A stretch of 14,416 bases of DNA. Origin: Oceanicaulis sp. (GTDB lineage: Bacteria; Pseudomonadota; Alphaproteobacteria; Caulobacterales; Maricaulaceae). The stretch covers positions 1 through 14,416 of the forward strand of contig RKRX01000179.1 in the NCBI GenBank assembly GCA_007571185.1. Reading direction: 5' to 3'. Shown here one piece after another: positions 7,588 to 14,416 of the stretch (position 1 is its first letter; each line of letters starts with the position of its first letter). The notes under the pieces are model-generated. The model was not told the DNA's origin, made no database searches, and worked only from the letters and a program-made list of their open reading frames with translations. The translations under genes and the position numbers were made by a program.

Positions 7588-8706
7588 TTAACGTGCGTGC
7601 GCAGCGCGGAGTTTCTCCATATGCACCCGGGCGCGGGGCCTGCCCTTTCCACCGCAGAACTTATAGACTTGACGGCCTTCGGTGACGACCACATCCGTAT
7701 CGAGAAGCGCGGTGGTGGCGTAGGTGAAACCGGCGGGCAGTTTCTCGTAGATTGGAGTGAAATCCCGCCCGGCCGTGCTCTCGTACAACGCCTTGATAGA
7801 GTCCACGACGAAATAGGTGTCCTGAAAATCACTGATCACGTAGTCAGTGCGCATGACCCGCTCAGGCGTCATCCTGATCCGGTGCGGGCTGTCTGAATAC
7901 AGCGAGAACAGGGTTTCATCAGGGCTGGACAGAATACCTGCGCCGTACACGCGCAACGCGCCTTCTTCTTCGATCAGGCCAAACTCCACAGTGTACCAGT
8001 AGATAGCGCCAAAATTCTTCAACCGGTTGAACGTGATGGCGCGGCGTCCGCCTGCACCATAGGCCTGGATATAATCCGCAAAGAACGGATTCATCAGCAT
8101 GGGCGTGTGGCCGAAAATATCGTGGAAAATATCCGGCTCCTGCAGGTAGAACAGATCGTCTTCCACCGCCGTGTATTCAACATGCTCGGGCGCACAACCC
8201 TTGTTGGCCCTGATCACCTTCGGGGTTTGCGGTTGACCGCCCCGGATGAACGCTCCCGCCGGAAAACGGCGATTTTCCAGATGCCAGAAGAAGATATTGT
8301 CCGGGATCAGCTCAGGCGCCGGGACTACAGTCCAACCCGTGGCCGGTTCAAGAATAGCATTGATATCGTCGAAGCTGGGAATGCCGTCCCTGAACAGATG
8401 TTCGAGTCGCCCGAACCCCGTCATGAAATCCTTGCAAGCCCGGTCCGGCAACATCCTGCGTTGGTTTTCGAACAGCAGACGCCAGCGCCCGTGCTCGGCC
8501 CTGGTATAGCGAGGTTGACGCCTGAGCCGCCAGCTCCCGGTGATGAAGTCCTCATCACCCAGCCGATACCCTTCGGGCCGGATTGCATAACGATGCAGGG
8601 CGCCGCCTGGACCGGTCAAGCCATGCCCCGCGTCCTGAACCAACGGATCATGGTAGGCAGCGCCCATATCAGGGATAGATGTGGAAATCGTGTCAGAATC
8701 AGACAT
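7588..8706 (-). CDS. phhA: Phenylalanine 4-monooxygenase (aromatic amino acid hydroxylase)
   Basis: 372 residues; converts phenylalanine to tyrosine using O2, tetrahydropterin and a non-haem iron. The ATG at 8706 is chosen because GGAGG lies 5 nt upstream; the frame stays open for 106 more codons upstream, but without family similarity. The iron ligands are H195 and H200 in FHDIFGH and E241 in YWYTVEFGL. Other conserved blocks are LIPDNIFFWHLENRRFP (133-149), LRVYGAGILSS (251-261) and DFQDTYFVVDS (293-303). It is longer than typical bacterial enzymes of 260-300 residues: there is an insertion of about 25 residues (155-183) before DLFYLQEPD and a basic C-terminal tail from about 340. No pterin-4a-carbinolamine dehydratase gene, the usual recycling partner, is adjacent. 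It diverges from the zapE cluster across about 170 bp. Confidence 0.96.
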   Translation of the reverse strand: MSDSDTISTSIPDMGAAYHDPLVQDAGHGLTGPGGALHRYAIRPEGYRLGDEDFITGSWRLRRQPRYTRAEHGRWRLLFENQRRMLPDRACKDFMTGFGRLEHLFRDGIPSFDDINAILEPATGWTVVPAPELIPDNIFFWHLENRRFPAGAFIRGGQPQTPKVIRANKGCAPEHVEYTAVEDDLFYLQEPDIFHDIFGHTPMLMNPFFADYIQAYGAGGRRAITFNRLKNFGAIYWYTVEFGLIEEEGALRVYGAGILSSPDETLFSLYSDSPHRIRMTPERVMRTDYVISDFQDTYFVVDSIKALYESTAGRDFTPIYEKLPAGFTYATTALLDTDVVVTEGRQVYKFCGGKGRPRARVHMEKLRAAHAR

Positions 8707-8875
8707 TGGAACCTCCCGGAGCGCGCGGCCTCCGCCGGTCGAGGAAAACAACCGCCCCAGTGTGCCTCCGATACGGTCCCACATAAAGGGGCCGAGCTCA
8801 TACGGGGTGCAGCGCCCCACGCAAAGCCCCGCCTGAACCCCTGTCTTGGCGCCCGATGCGCGGCGGGGTATCGGG

Positions 8876-8974
8876 ATGGACATGCGCACCGTGAACCGTC
8901 CCGTTCTGATCTGGCTGTCCGCAGGCGTCAGCTTCACCCTGATTCTGGCCGCCGTCCTGATCGGGTGGCTGTGA
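8876..8974 (+). CDS. Membrane micro-ORF overlapping zapE (TGATG)
   Basis: 32 codons starting MDMRTVNRPVLIWLSAGVSF and continuing through a hydrophobic stretch to Gly-Trp-Leu. About residues 9-32 form one membrane segment preceded by two Arg, the usual inside-positive layout. Its TGA stop (8972-8974) shares an A with the zapE ATG (8974-8976), the classic arrangement for translational coupling, and zapE lacks its own clear ribosome site. A GGGG run lies about 7 nt before the ATG at 8876; in-frame ATGs at 8858 and 8882 are alternatives. No family recognised. Short ORFs arise by chance, so conservation is the decisive test. Confidence 0.5.
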   Translation: MDMRTVNRPVLIWLSAGVSFTLILAAVLIGWL

Positions 8975-10077
8975 TGGGCCCGGCTGAAGCGCTCAGGCGT
9001 GCAATTGCCGAAGGCCGACTGCAACCCGATCCCGGGCAGGCCAGGGTTGCAGAACGACTGGAAATGCTGTGCACCGAGCTGAAAAACCGGGATGAAGGCA
9101 GGAGAGGTTTTTTCAACAAGCCCAAACCCTCCCCGCGCGGCGTCTATCTATTCGGCGGTGTGGGCGCGGGCAAATCCCTGATGATGGATATGTTCTTTGA
9201 CACTGCCCCTGTCAGGAAAAAGCGTCGGGTGCACTTTCATCAGTTCATGCAGGAAATTCAGGCCCGGATCACCGCTGAACGCGCCAGGAAAAACGCCGCG
9301 CCCATGCTCCGCGTAACCAGGGCGCTGGCCAGACAAACCCGGCTATTGTGCCTTGACGAGCTTGAGATCACCGATGTGGGTGACGCTATGATTATCGGAC
9401 GCCTGTTTGAGGGGCTGTTTGCCGAGAGCGTGGTGATGGCGGCTACCTCGAATCGCCATCCTGATGATCTGTACAGAAACGGTCTGAACCGACAACTCTT
9501 CCTGCCTTTCATTAACCTGATCAAACAAACCCTGAATGTGGTTGAGTTGGACTCCGGTCGAGATTACCGGCTGGAACAGCTTCAGGCTGCACCGGTTTGT
9601 CACCATCCTCTGGGCCCGGAAGCTGACGCAGCCATGGACTGCGCCTTCGATCGCCTGACCCGTGGCGCAAATGTGCAGGCTTGTATCCTGATGGTGCAGG
9701 GCCGCGACCTGATCGTGCCCCGCCATGCCGCTGGCGTCGCCCGGTTCACCTTTGAGCAATTATGCGCACAACCCTTGGGGCCGGCTGACTATTTGATGTT
9801 AGCGGGAACTTTCCACACACTGATGATTGACGGCGTCCCGCTGCTCACACTGGACAAACGCGATCAGGCCAAGCGCTTCGTCACCCTGATCGACGCTCTC
9901 TATGAGGTGCGCACCAAGCTGGTGATGAGCGCTGCTGCAGAACCGGGCAAGCTCTATGGAACCGGCGATTACGCCTTTGAGTTCCAGCGTGCGGCGTCAC
10001 GTCTGATGGAAATGGGCGGTCGCGACTATCTGGCCGCGGCTCGGCGTCCGGGCGGGGCCAGAATCGACAGGGCATGA
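8974..10077 (+). CDS. zapE: Cell division protein ZapE / AFG1-family ATPase
   Basis: 367 residues. Walker A GGVGAGKS (61-68), Walker B LLCLDELEITD (124-134), a sensor-like AATSNR (156-161) and the family-specific LNRQLFLPFI with the probable arginine finger R173. Known: AFG1/ZapE proteins are AAA-like ATPases; in E. coli ZapE acts at the FtsZ ring under stress, and the mitochondrial relative AFG1/LACE1 helps in turnover of respiratory subunits. The ATG at 8974 is chosen because it overlaps the stop of the membrane micro-ORF; GTG codons at 8965 and 8971 are in frame. The same frame stays open far upstream, but that part is the shadow of phhA on the other strand. It precedes mdh, as in many alphaproteobacteria. 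Confidence 0.95.
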   Translation: MGPAEALRRAIAEGRLQPDPGQARVAERLEMLCTELKNRDEGRRGFFNKPKPSPRGVYLFGGVGAGKSLMMDMFFDTAPVRKKRRVHFHQFMQEIQARITAERARKNAAPMLRVTRALARQTRLLCLDELEITDVGDAMIIGRLFEGLFAESVVMAATSNRHPDDLYRNGLNRQLFLPFINLIKQTLNVVELDSGRDYRLEQLQAAPVCHHPLGPEADAAMDCAFDRLTRGANVQACILMVQGRDLIVPRHAAGVARFTFEQLCAQPLGPADYLMLAGTFHTLMIDGVPLLTLDKRDQAKRFVTLIDALYEVRTKLVMSAAAEPGKLYGTGDYAFEFQRAASRLMEMGGRDYLAAARRPGGARIDRA

Positions 10078-10143
10078 TAGGGGGCGCCATTCGACACATT
10101 GCACTTACGCGCCGGTGGCGGTAGATCAGCCCTGATTTTTGTT

Positions 10144-10170
10144 CGCGCCTGCACCATGGGCGCGCTTTTT
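10144..10170 (+). terminator. Probable intrinsic terminator between zapE and mdh
   Basis: CGCGCC (10144-10149) pairs with GGCGCG (10159-10164) around a 9-nt loop, followed by C and five T. It lies 22 bp before the mdh start codon, so it would end zapE transcripts or act as an attenuator in the mdh leader. Confidence 0.45.
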
Positions 10171-10180
10171 CCTGACCTGA

Positions 10181-11161
<981 letters not shown>

Positions 11162-11184
11162 ACCGGTTTAGGCTGTCGCGGCCA

Positions 11185-11215
11185 CCTCTGGCGCCGGACG
11201 AATCTAGAGGCTTTT
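11185..11215 (+). terminator. Weak terminator-like hairpin after mdh
   Basis: CCTCT (11185-11189) can pair with AGAGG (11206-11210), followed by C and four T. The loop is 16 nt and the stem only 5 bp, so support is low. Confidence 0.2.
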
Positions 11216-11280
11216 CTTCCCGGCCTGATTTTCAGACATGGCGCCTCCCGAACATTTCGAATGTATCACCGGAAAAAATC

Positions 11281-12315
11281 ATGCCCCTCAACATCGCCAT
11301 CCTCGGCGCCACCGGCGCCGTCGGTCAGGAAATGCTGACCATCCTGGACGAGCGTGTCTTCCCTGCCGAAACAGTCCATGCGCTGGCCAGCCGCAAATCG
11401 GTGGGCCGGGACGTGTCCTGTGGTGACAGAACGCTCACCATCAGGGATGCCGAGACCTTTGATTATTCCTCAGTCGATATTGTGCTGATGAGCGCAGGCG
11501 GGGATTTGTCGCGCGCCATGGCGCCCAGAATCGCCAACGCTGGCGCATTGGTGATCGACAATTCCTCGGCGTGGCGGATGGATCCCGATGTGCCGCTAGT
11601 CACGCCTGAAGTGAACCCCGAAACGCTTGATCGGCGGCCAACCAGAAACATTATCGCCAACCCCAACTGCTCGACCATTCAAACCGTCATGGCGCTCAAA
11701 CCCATTCATGATGCGGTCGGAATCAACCGGGTGAGCTGCGCCACCTATCAGTCTGTCTCCGGCGCAGGCAAAAATGCCATGGACGAGTTATGGCGGCAGA
11801 CCCGAGCGATTTATGTGAACGACCCCATAGAGCCTGAACACTTCCCCGCGCAGATCGCCTTTAACGTCATCCCGAAAATCGACGTCTTCATGGAGGATGG
11901 CGCCACAAGGGAAGAATGGAAAATGGCGATGGAAACCCAGAAAATCCTTGACCCCGGGATCAAGCTTTTCGCCACTTGCGCCCGCGTACCGGTCTTTGTC
12001 GGCCATTGCGTCGCCGCCCATCTGGAACTCGACAAGGCTCTGAGCGCCGGGGATGCCCGCATCCTGCTGCGTGAGGCTCCTGGGCTGACGGTGATCGATC
12101 GCGCCGATGAAGACGATCCCCGGATGATCACCCCGGTGGAAAGCGTAGGCGAGTTCGCTGTCTTCGTCAGCCGTATTCGTGACGATCCCACCACTGAAAA
12201 CGGCCTCGCCATGTGGATCGTATCAGACAATCTGCGTAAAGGCGCCGCGTTGAACGCCGTGCAGATCGCCGAACTTGCAGCAGGCAAAACCTGGGTTGAA
12301 AACTTGACTTTCTAG
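11281..12315 (+). CDS. asd: Aspartate-semialdehyde dehydrogenase
   Basis: 344 residues; makes aspartate semialdehyde from aspartyl phosphate with NADPH, the shared step toward lysine/diaminopimelate, threonine and methionine. The N-terminal dinucleotide motif is GATGAVG (9-15). The active-site cysteine is C130 in NPNCSTIQ, the conserved YQSVSGAG block spans 156-163, and the substrate Arg and general-base His are R235 and H242 in CARVPVFVGH. Length is normal. The upstream ribosome site is poor (GGA followed by an A-run). It probably has its own transcript, as it starts 119 bp after mdh. It converges with gshB, with 24 bp between the two genes. Confidence 0.97.
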   Translation: MPLNIAILGATGAVGQEMLTILDERVFPAETVHALASRKSVGRDVSCGDRTLTIRDAETFDYSSVDIVLMSAGGDLSRAMAPRIANAGALVIDNSSAWRMDPDVPLVTPEVNPETLDRRPTRNIIANPNCSTIQTVMALKPIHDAVGINRVSCATYQSVSGAGKNAMDELWRQTRAIYVNDPIEPEHFPAQIAFNVIPKIDVFMEDGATREEWKMAMETQKILDPGIKLFATCARVPVFVGHCVAAHLELDKALSAGDARILLREAPGLTVIDRADEDDPRMITPVESVGEFAVFVSRIRDDPTTENGLAMWIVSDNLRKGAALNAVQIAELAAGKTWVENLTF

Positions 12316-12339
12316 CCTTCTGCGCCACACCGCCTCCGA

Positions 12340-13302
12340 TCACAGGTTCACGCCCGCCCCGCCGCGATTATCTTCCACCCGGTTCACCAACAGCGCAGAC
12401 ACGTCCACACCAGAAAAGCGGCGCAGTTCCTGAATGCCGGTGGGCGAGGTCACATTGATCTCGGTCAGATAGTCGCCGATCACGTCAATACCTGCAAAAA
12501 CGAGCCCCCGGTGTTTGAGCTCGGGCCCGATAAGGCGACAAATATCCAGATCGCGCCGGGTCAGATCGGATGGCGCCGCCCGTCCCCCCGCATGCATATT
12601 CGCACGGATTTCACCCTCGGCAGGGATGCGGTTGATTGCCCCGACAGGCTCGCCATCGACCAGTATCACCCGCTTGTCGCCCTGGCTCACATCAGGAACA
12701 AAAGCCTGGACCATAAGCGGATCACGGCCAGTCCGTCCGAACAATTCGATCAGCGAGGCGATATTCTCCATTGTCTGGCGAATGCGGAACACGCCCGCCC
12801 CGCCATTGCCGAATAACGGTTTGACGATAATATCGCGATCATGACGCTCAAAAAAATCCCGAATATCACTTTCAGACGAGGTGATCAGGGTGGGCGGCAT
12901 CACGCTTTCAAACCTCGTGACGAACAGCTTCTCCGGCGTATCGCGCACATGGCGGGGATCATTAACCACCAGCACCTCCGGCATAAGGTGCTCCAGAATA
13001 TGGGTGGTGGCGATATAGCCCATGTCAAAGGGCGGATCCTGGCGCAGAAAAACCGCATCGACCTCGTGCAGGTCCAGCACTTCAGGTTCCGACAGCGCTA
13101 CGTGCTCGCCCTGCACCCGCTGCATGGCCGGCACGCGCTGGGCGAGGGCGCGCACTTTTCCATCTTCCAGGCTGAGGTGTCCAGGCTCATATATCCAGAT
13201 ATCATGACCGCGCCCGAAGGCTTCCAGGGCAATATCAAACGTGGAGTCCGCGTTCACATCCACGCCGGTGATCGGGTCCATCTGGAAGGCGATTGTCAGC
13301 AC
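12340..13302 (-). CDS. gshB: Glutathione synthase (ATP-grasp)
   Basis: 320 residues; joins gamma-glutamylcysteine and glycine with ATP in the cytoplasm, the second step of glutathione synthesis. The start is GTG at 13302, with a GGGA run 6 nt upstream, placing the family's N-terminal FQMDPI at residues 6-11. ATP-grasp features: NDPRHVRDTPEKLF (114-127), IVKPLFGNGGAGVFRI (159-174) with the glycine-rich loop, QGDKRVILVDGEPVGAINRI (207-226), and the metal-binding EINVTSP (281-287). The length equals the usual size. No gshA is in the window. The upstream neighbour on the same strand is the outer-membrane barrel gene, whose stop is 60 bp before this start. Confidence 0.97.
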   Translation of the reverse strand: MLTIAFQMDPITGVDVNADSTFDIALEAFGRGHDIWIYEPGHLSLEDGKVRALAQRVPAMQRVQGEHVALSEPEVLDLHEVDAVFLRQDPPFDMGYIATTHILEHLMPEVLVVNDPRHVRDTPEKLFVTRFESVMPPTLITSSESDIRDFFERHDRDIIVKPLFGNGGAGVFRIRQTMENIASLIELFGRTGRDPLMVQAFVPDVSQGDKRVILVDGEPVGAINRIPAEGEIRANMHAGGRAAPSDLTRRDLDICRLIGPELKHRGLVFAGIDVIGDYLTEINVTSPTGIQELRRFSGVDVSALLVNRVEDNRGGAGVNL

Positions 13303-13362
13303 AGCAAGTCCCGATCCCTCTGGACTGTTCCGCTTTGGGTCGGCGCTATGACTGTGCGTTTA

Positions 13363-14416
13363 TCACCATTTGAACCCGATGACTTCCAGCCCCGTGCGCC
13401 ATTCGCTAGCCCGGCTAGCCACATATGAACGCAGCACCTGACCACCCGAGCCCAGTGCAAACCCGTATCCCAGTTCGGTTTCCCAACTCATCTGCGGCGC
13501 CAGCCTGCGTTGAGCGCCTGCGCCCGTGGCGCTCATGCGCTCATTGCCCCACAGCTGCACGTCGCCGCCGAGCGCTGAGGCATTACCCCATGACGGAGCC
13601 AGCGAGAACGACAATCCTGCACCGTTTTCGCGTGGTCTGAGGTTCAGGCTCACGGCCACGCCGGTGTCGGCATACCCTGAGAGCGTGTGCGAGAGCAGCG
13701 CCCGGCCTTGCACGCGCGCATCAACACGCCCCGAAGACCACGCCAGCGCACCCTGCCATTCGGCGCCCCAGCCCGATACGCCCCCGCCATCATCGCGACG
13801 CCCACTCAACCGCATCTGACCGTTCCAGTCATTGTCGCCGCCGAACGAGGCTTCCACCCCGAGCCGCAGGCGGCTTGCGACCGCGCCCATGCCTGAAAGA
13901 CTGGCCCCGCCTGATATCGCCTGAAGACGGCTCGCCCCGGCATCACCCACCCAGGCGAAATCGACAGGGCCGCGGTCAGCCAGGGCGCTGCGCAGACCCA
14001 CAAGGCCCAGCCCGGCGGACAGATCACCGGTGTCAACTGCGCCACCGGCATGGGCGCGGGTATGGCGCCACTCTCCGCCGCCGACCCCTATCAAACCCCA
14101 CAGCTGTGTCGCCGGTCCCAGCGAACCGCGAGCGTAGGGATAGATCAGGGTCACTGTGGACTCCAGCTCACCTGAAAGACCGTCAGCTTCCCAGTCCGCA
14201 GCACCTCCACCGCGTGACAGGGCCAAACCCGCGCGCCAACCGGAATTCCACTCGCGATCCAGCCCCAGGTACACAGAACGCCAGTCACTGTCGCCAGCGT
14301 CACCAGATTGGTTTTGCTGATCGGCGGCGCCCCACAAGGTCCACGGACGGATTGATCCGCCTGACGGGCCTGCAAAGCTTGCCCCTGAGCTGTCTGCGTT
14401 CTGCGCGCCGCCCAGC
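13363..14416 (-). CDS. Autotransporter-like outer-membrane beta-barrel, C-terminal part, cut by right window edge
   Basis: The last 350 codons, open to the window edge. The sequence alternates hydrophobic and polar residues in short strands rich in Gly, Ser and Trp, and the C-terminus ends in an aromatic residue (EVIGFKW), as expected for recognition by the Bam machinery. The opening PWTLWGAAD and the late GRALLSHT and LSLNLRPRENGAGLSFSLAP-type strands resemble barrel ends of large surface proteins. The size, about 300 residues after a loose linker, fits a 12-14 strand barrel. The passenger domain and signal peptide would lie beyond the right edge, so the function is not known. It could instead be a stand-alone outer-membrane barrel. 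Confidence 0.8.
   Translation of the reverse strand, partial: LGGAQNADSSGASFAGPSGGSIRPWTLWGAADQQNQSGDAGDSDWRSVYLGLDREWNSGWRAGLALSRGGGAADWEADGLSGELESTVTLIYPYARGSLGPATQLWGLIGVGGGEWRHTRAHAGGAVDTGDLSAGLGLVGLRSALADRGPVDFAWVGDAGASRLQAISGGASLSGMGAVASRLRLGVEASFGGDNDWNGQMRLSGRRDDGGGVSGWGAEWQGALAWSSGRVDARVQGRALLSHTLSGYADTGVAVSLNLRPRENGAGLSFSLAPSWGNASALGGDVQLWGNERMSATGAGAQRRLAPQMSWETELGYGFALGSGGQVLRSYVASRASEWRTGLEVIGFKW

Noticed and set aside
8107..8973. Long upstream extension of the zapE reading frame
   Set aside because: It is the shadow of phhA on the opposite strand and has no ATPase family similarity; the zapE start at 8974 fits family length and the TGATG overlap.
10125..10140. ATCAG/CTGAT followed by five T as a second terminator before mdh
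   Set aside because: The full stem would leave a 2-nt loop; the usable 4-bp stem is too weak. The GC-rich hairpin at 10144 is the better candidate.

Overview
The window looks like a chromosomal stretch of an alphaproteobacterium, possibly of the Hyphomonadales/Maricaulales type. The grounds are moderate-to-high GC in the housekeeping genes, an AFG1/ZapE ATPase gene directly before an LDH-like malate dehydrogenase gene (a common alphaproteobacterial order), a periplasmic M16 protease, and a valyl-tRNA synthetase of the Rickettsia/archaeal type. The genus-level placement is inference.

Left part (1-2500): the N-terminal 352 codons of a secreted M16 zinc protease run off the left edge on the minus strand. 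Immediately upstream lies a decayed IS1595-family transposase with two frameshifts, a lost catalytic Asp and a missing C-terminus. A good sigma70-type promoter for the protease lies inside this relic. An AT-rich tract of about 390 bp follows, then a small plus-strand gene for a one-TM coiled-coil protein built partly from 21-bp tandem repeats. This stretch is the accessory-looking part of the window.

Middle (2556-8706), all minus strand: phhA (phenylalanine 4-monooxygenase), a 463-bp gap holding an orphan plus-strand terminator, valS, and a double-domain ABC ATPase of the peptide/nickel (Dpp/Opp) class with no permease genes next to it. The ABC gene carries a run of ten G (coding strand) next to a TG repeat in the linker between its two ATPase domains.

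Right part (8876-14416): a plus-strand cluster has a 32-codon membrane micro-ORF overlapping zapE by TGATG, then mdh (TCA cycle) and asd (aspartate-family amino acids). A minus-strand pair follows: gshB (glutathione synthase), preceded by the C-terminal beta-barrel of an autotransporter-like outer-membrane protein that runs off the right edge.

Most of the window is ordinary metabolism and translation. No complete new multi-gene system is evident. The points most worth a second look are the IS-borne promoter, the G-tract in the ABC ATPase, the Rickettsia-type ValRS, the micro-ORF coupled to zapE, the repeat-built coiled-coil protein, and a possible unannotated RNA before the 7548 terminator.
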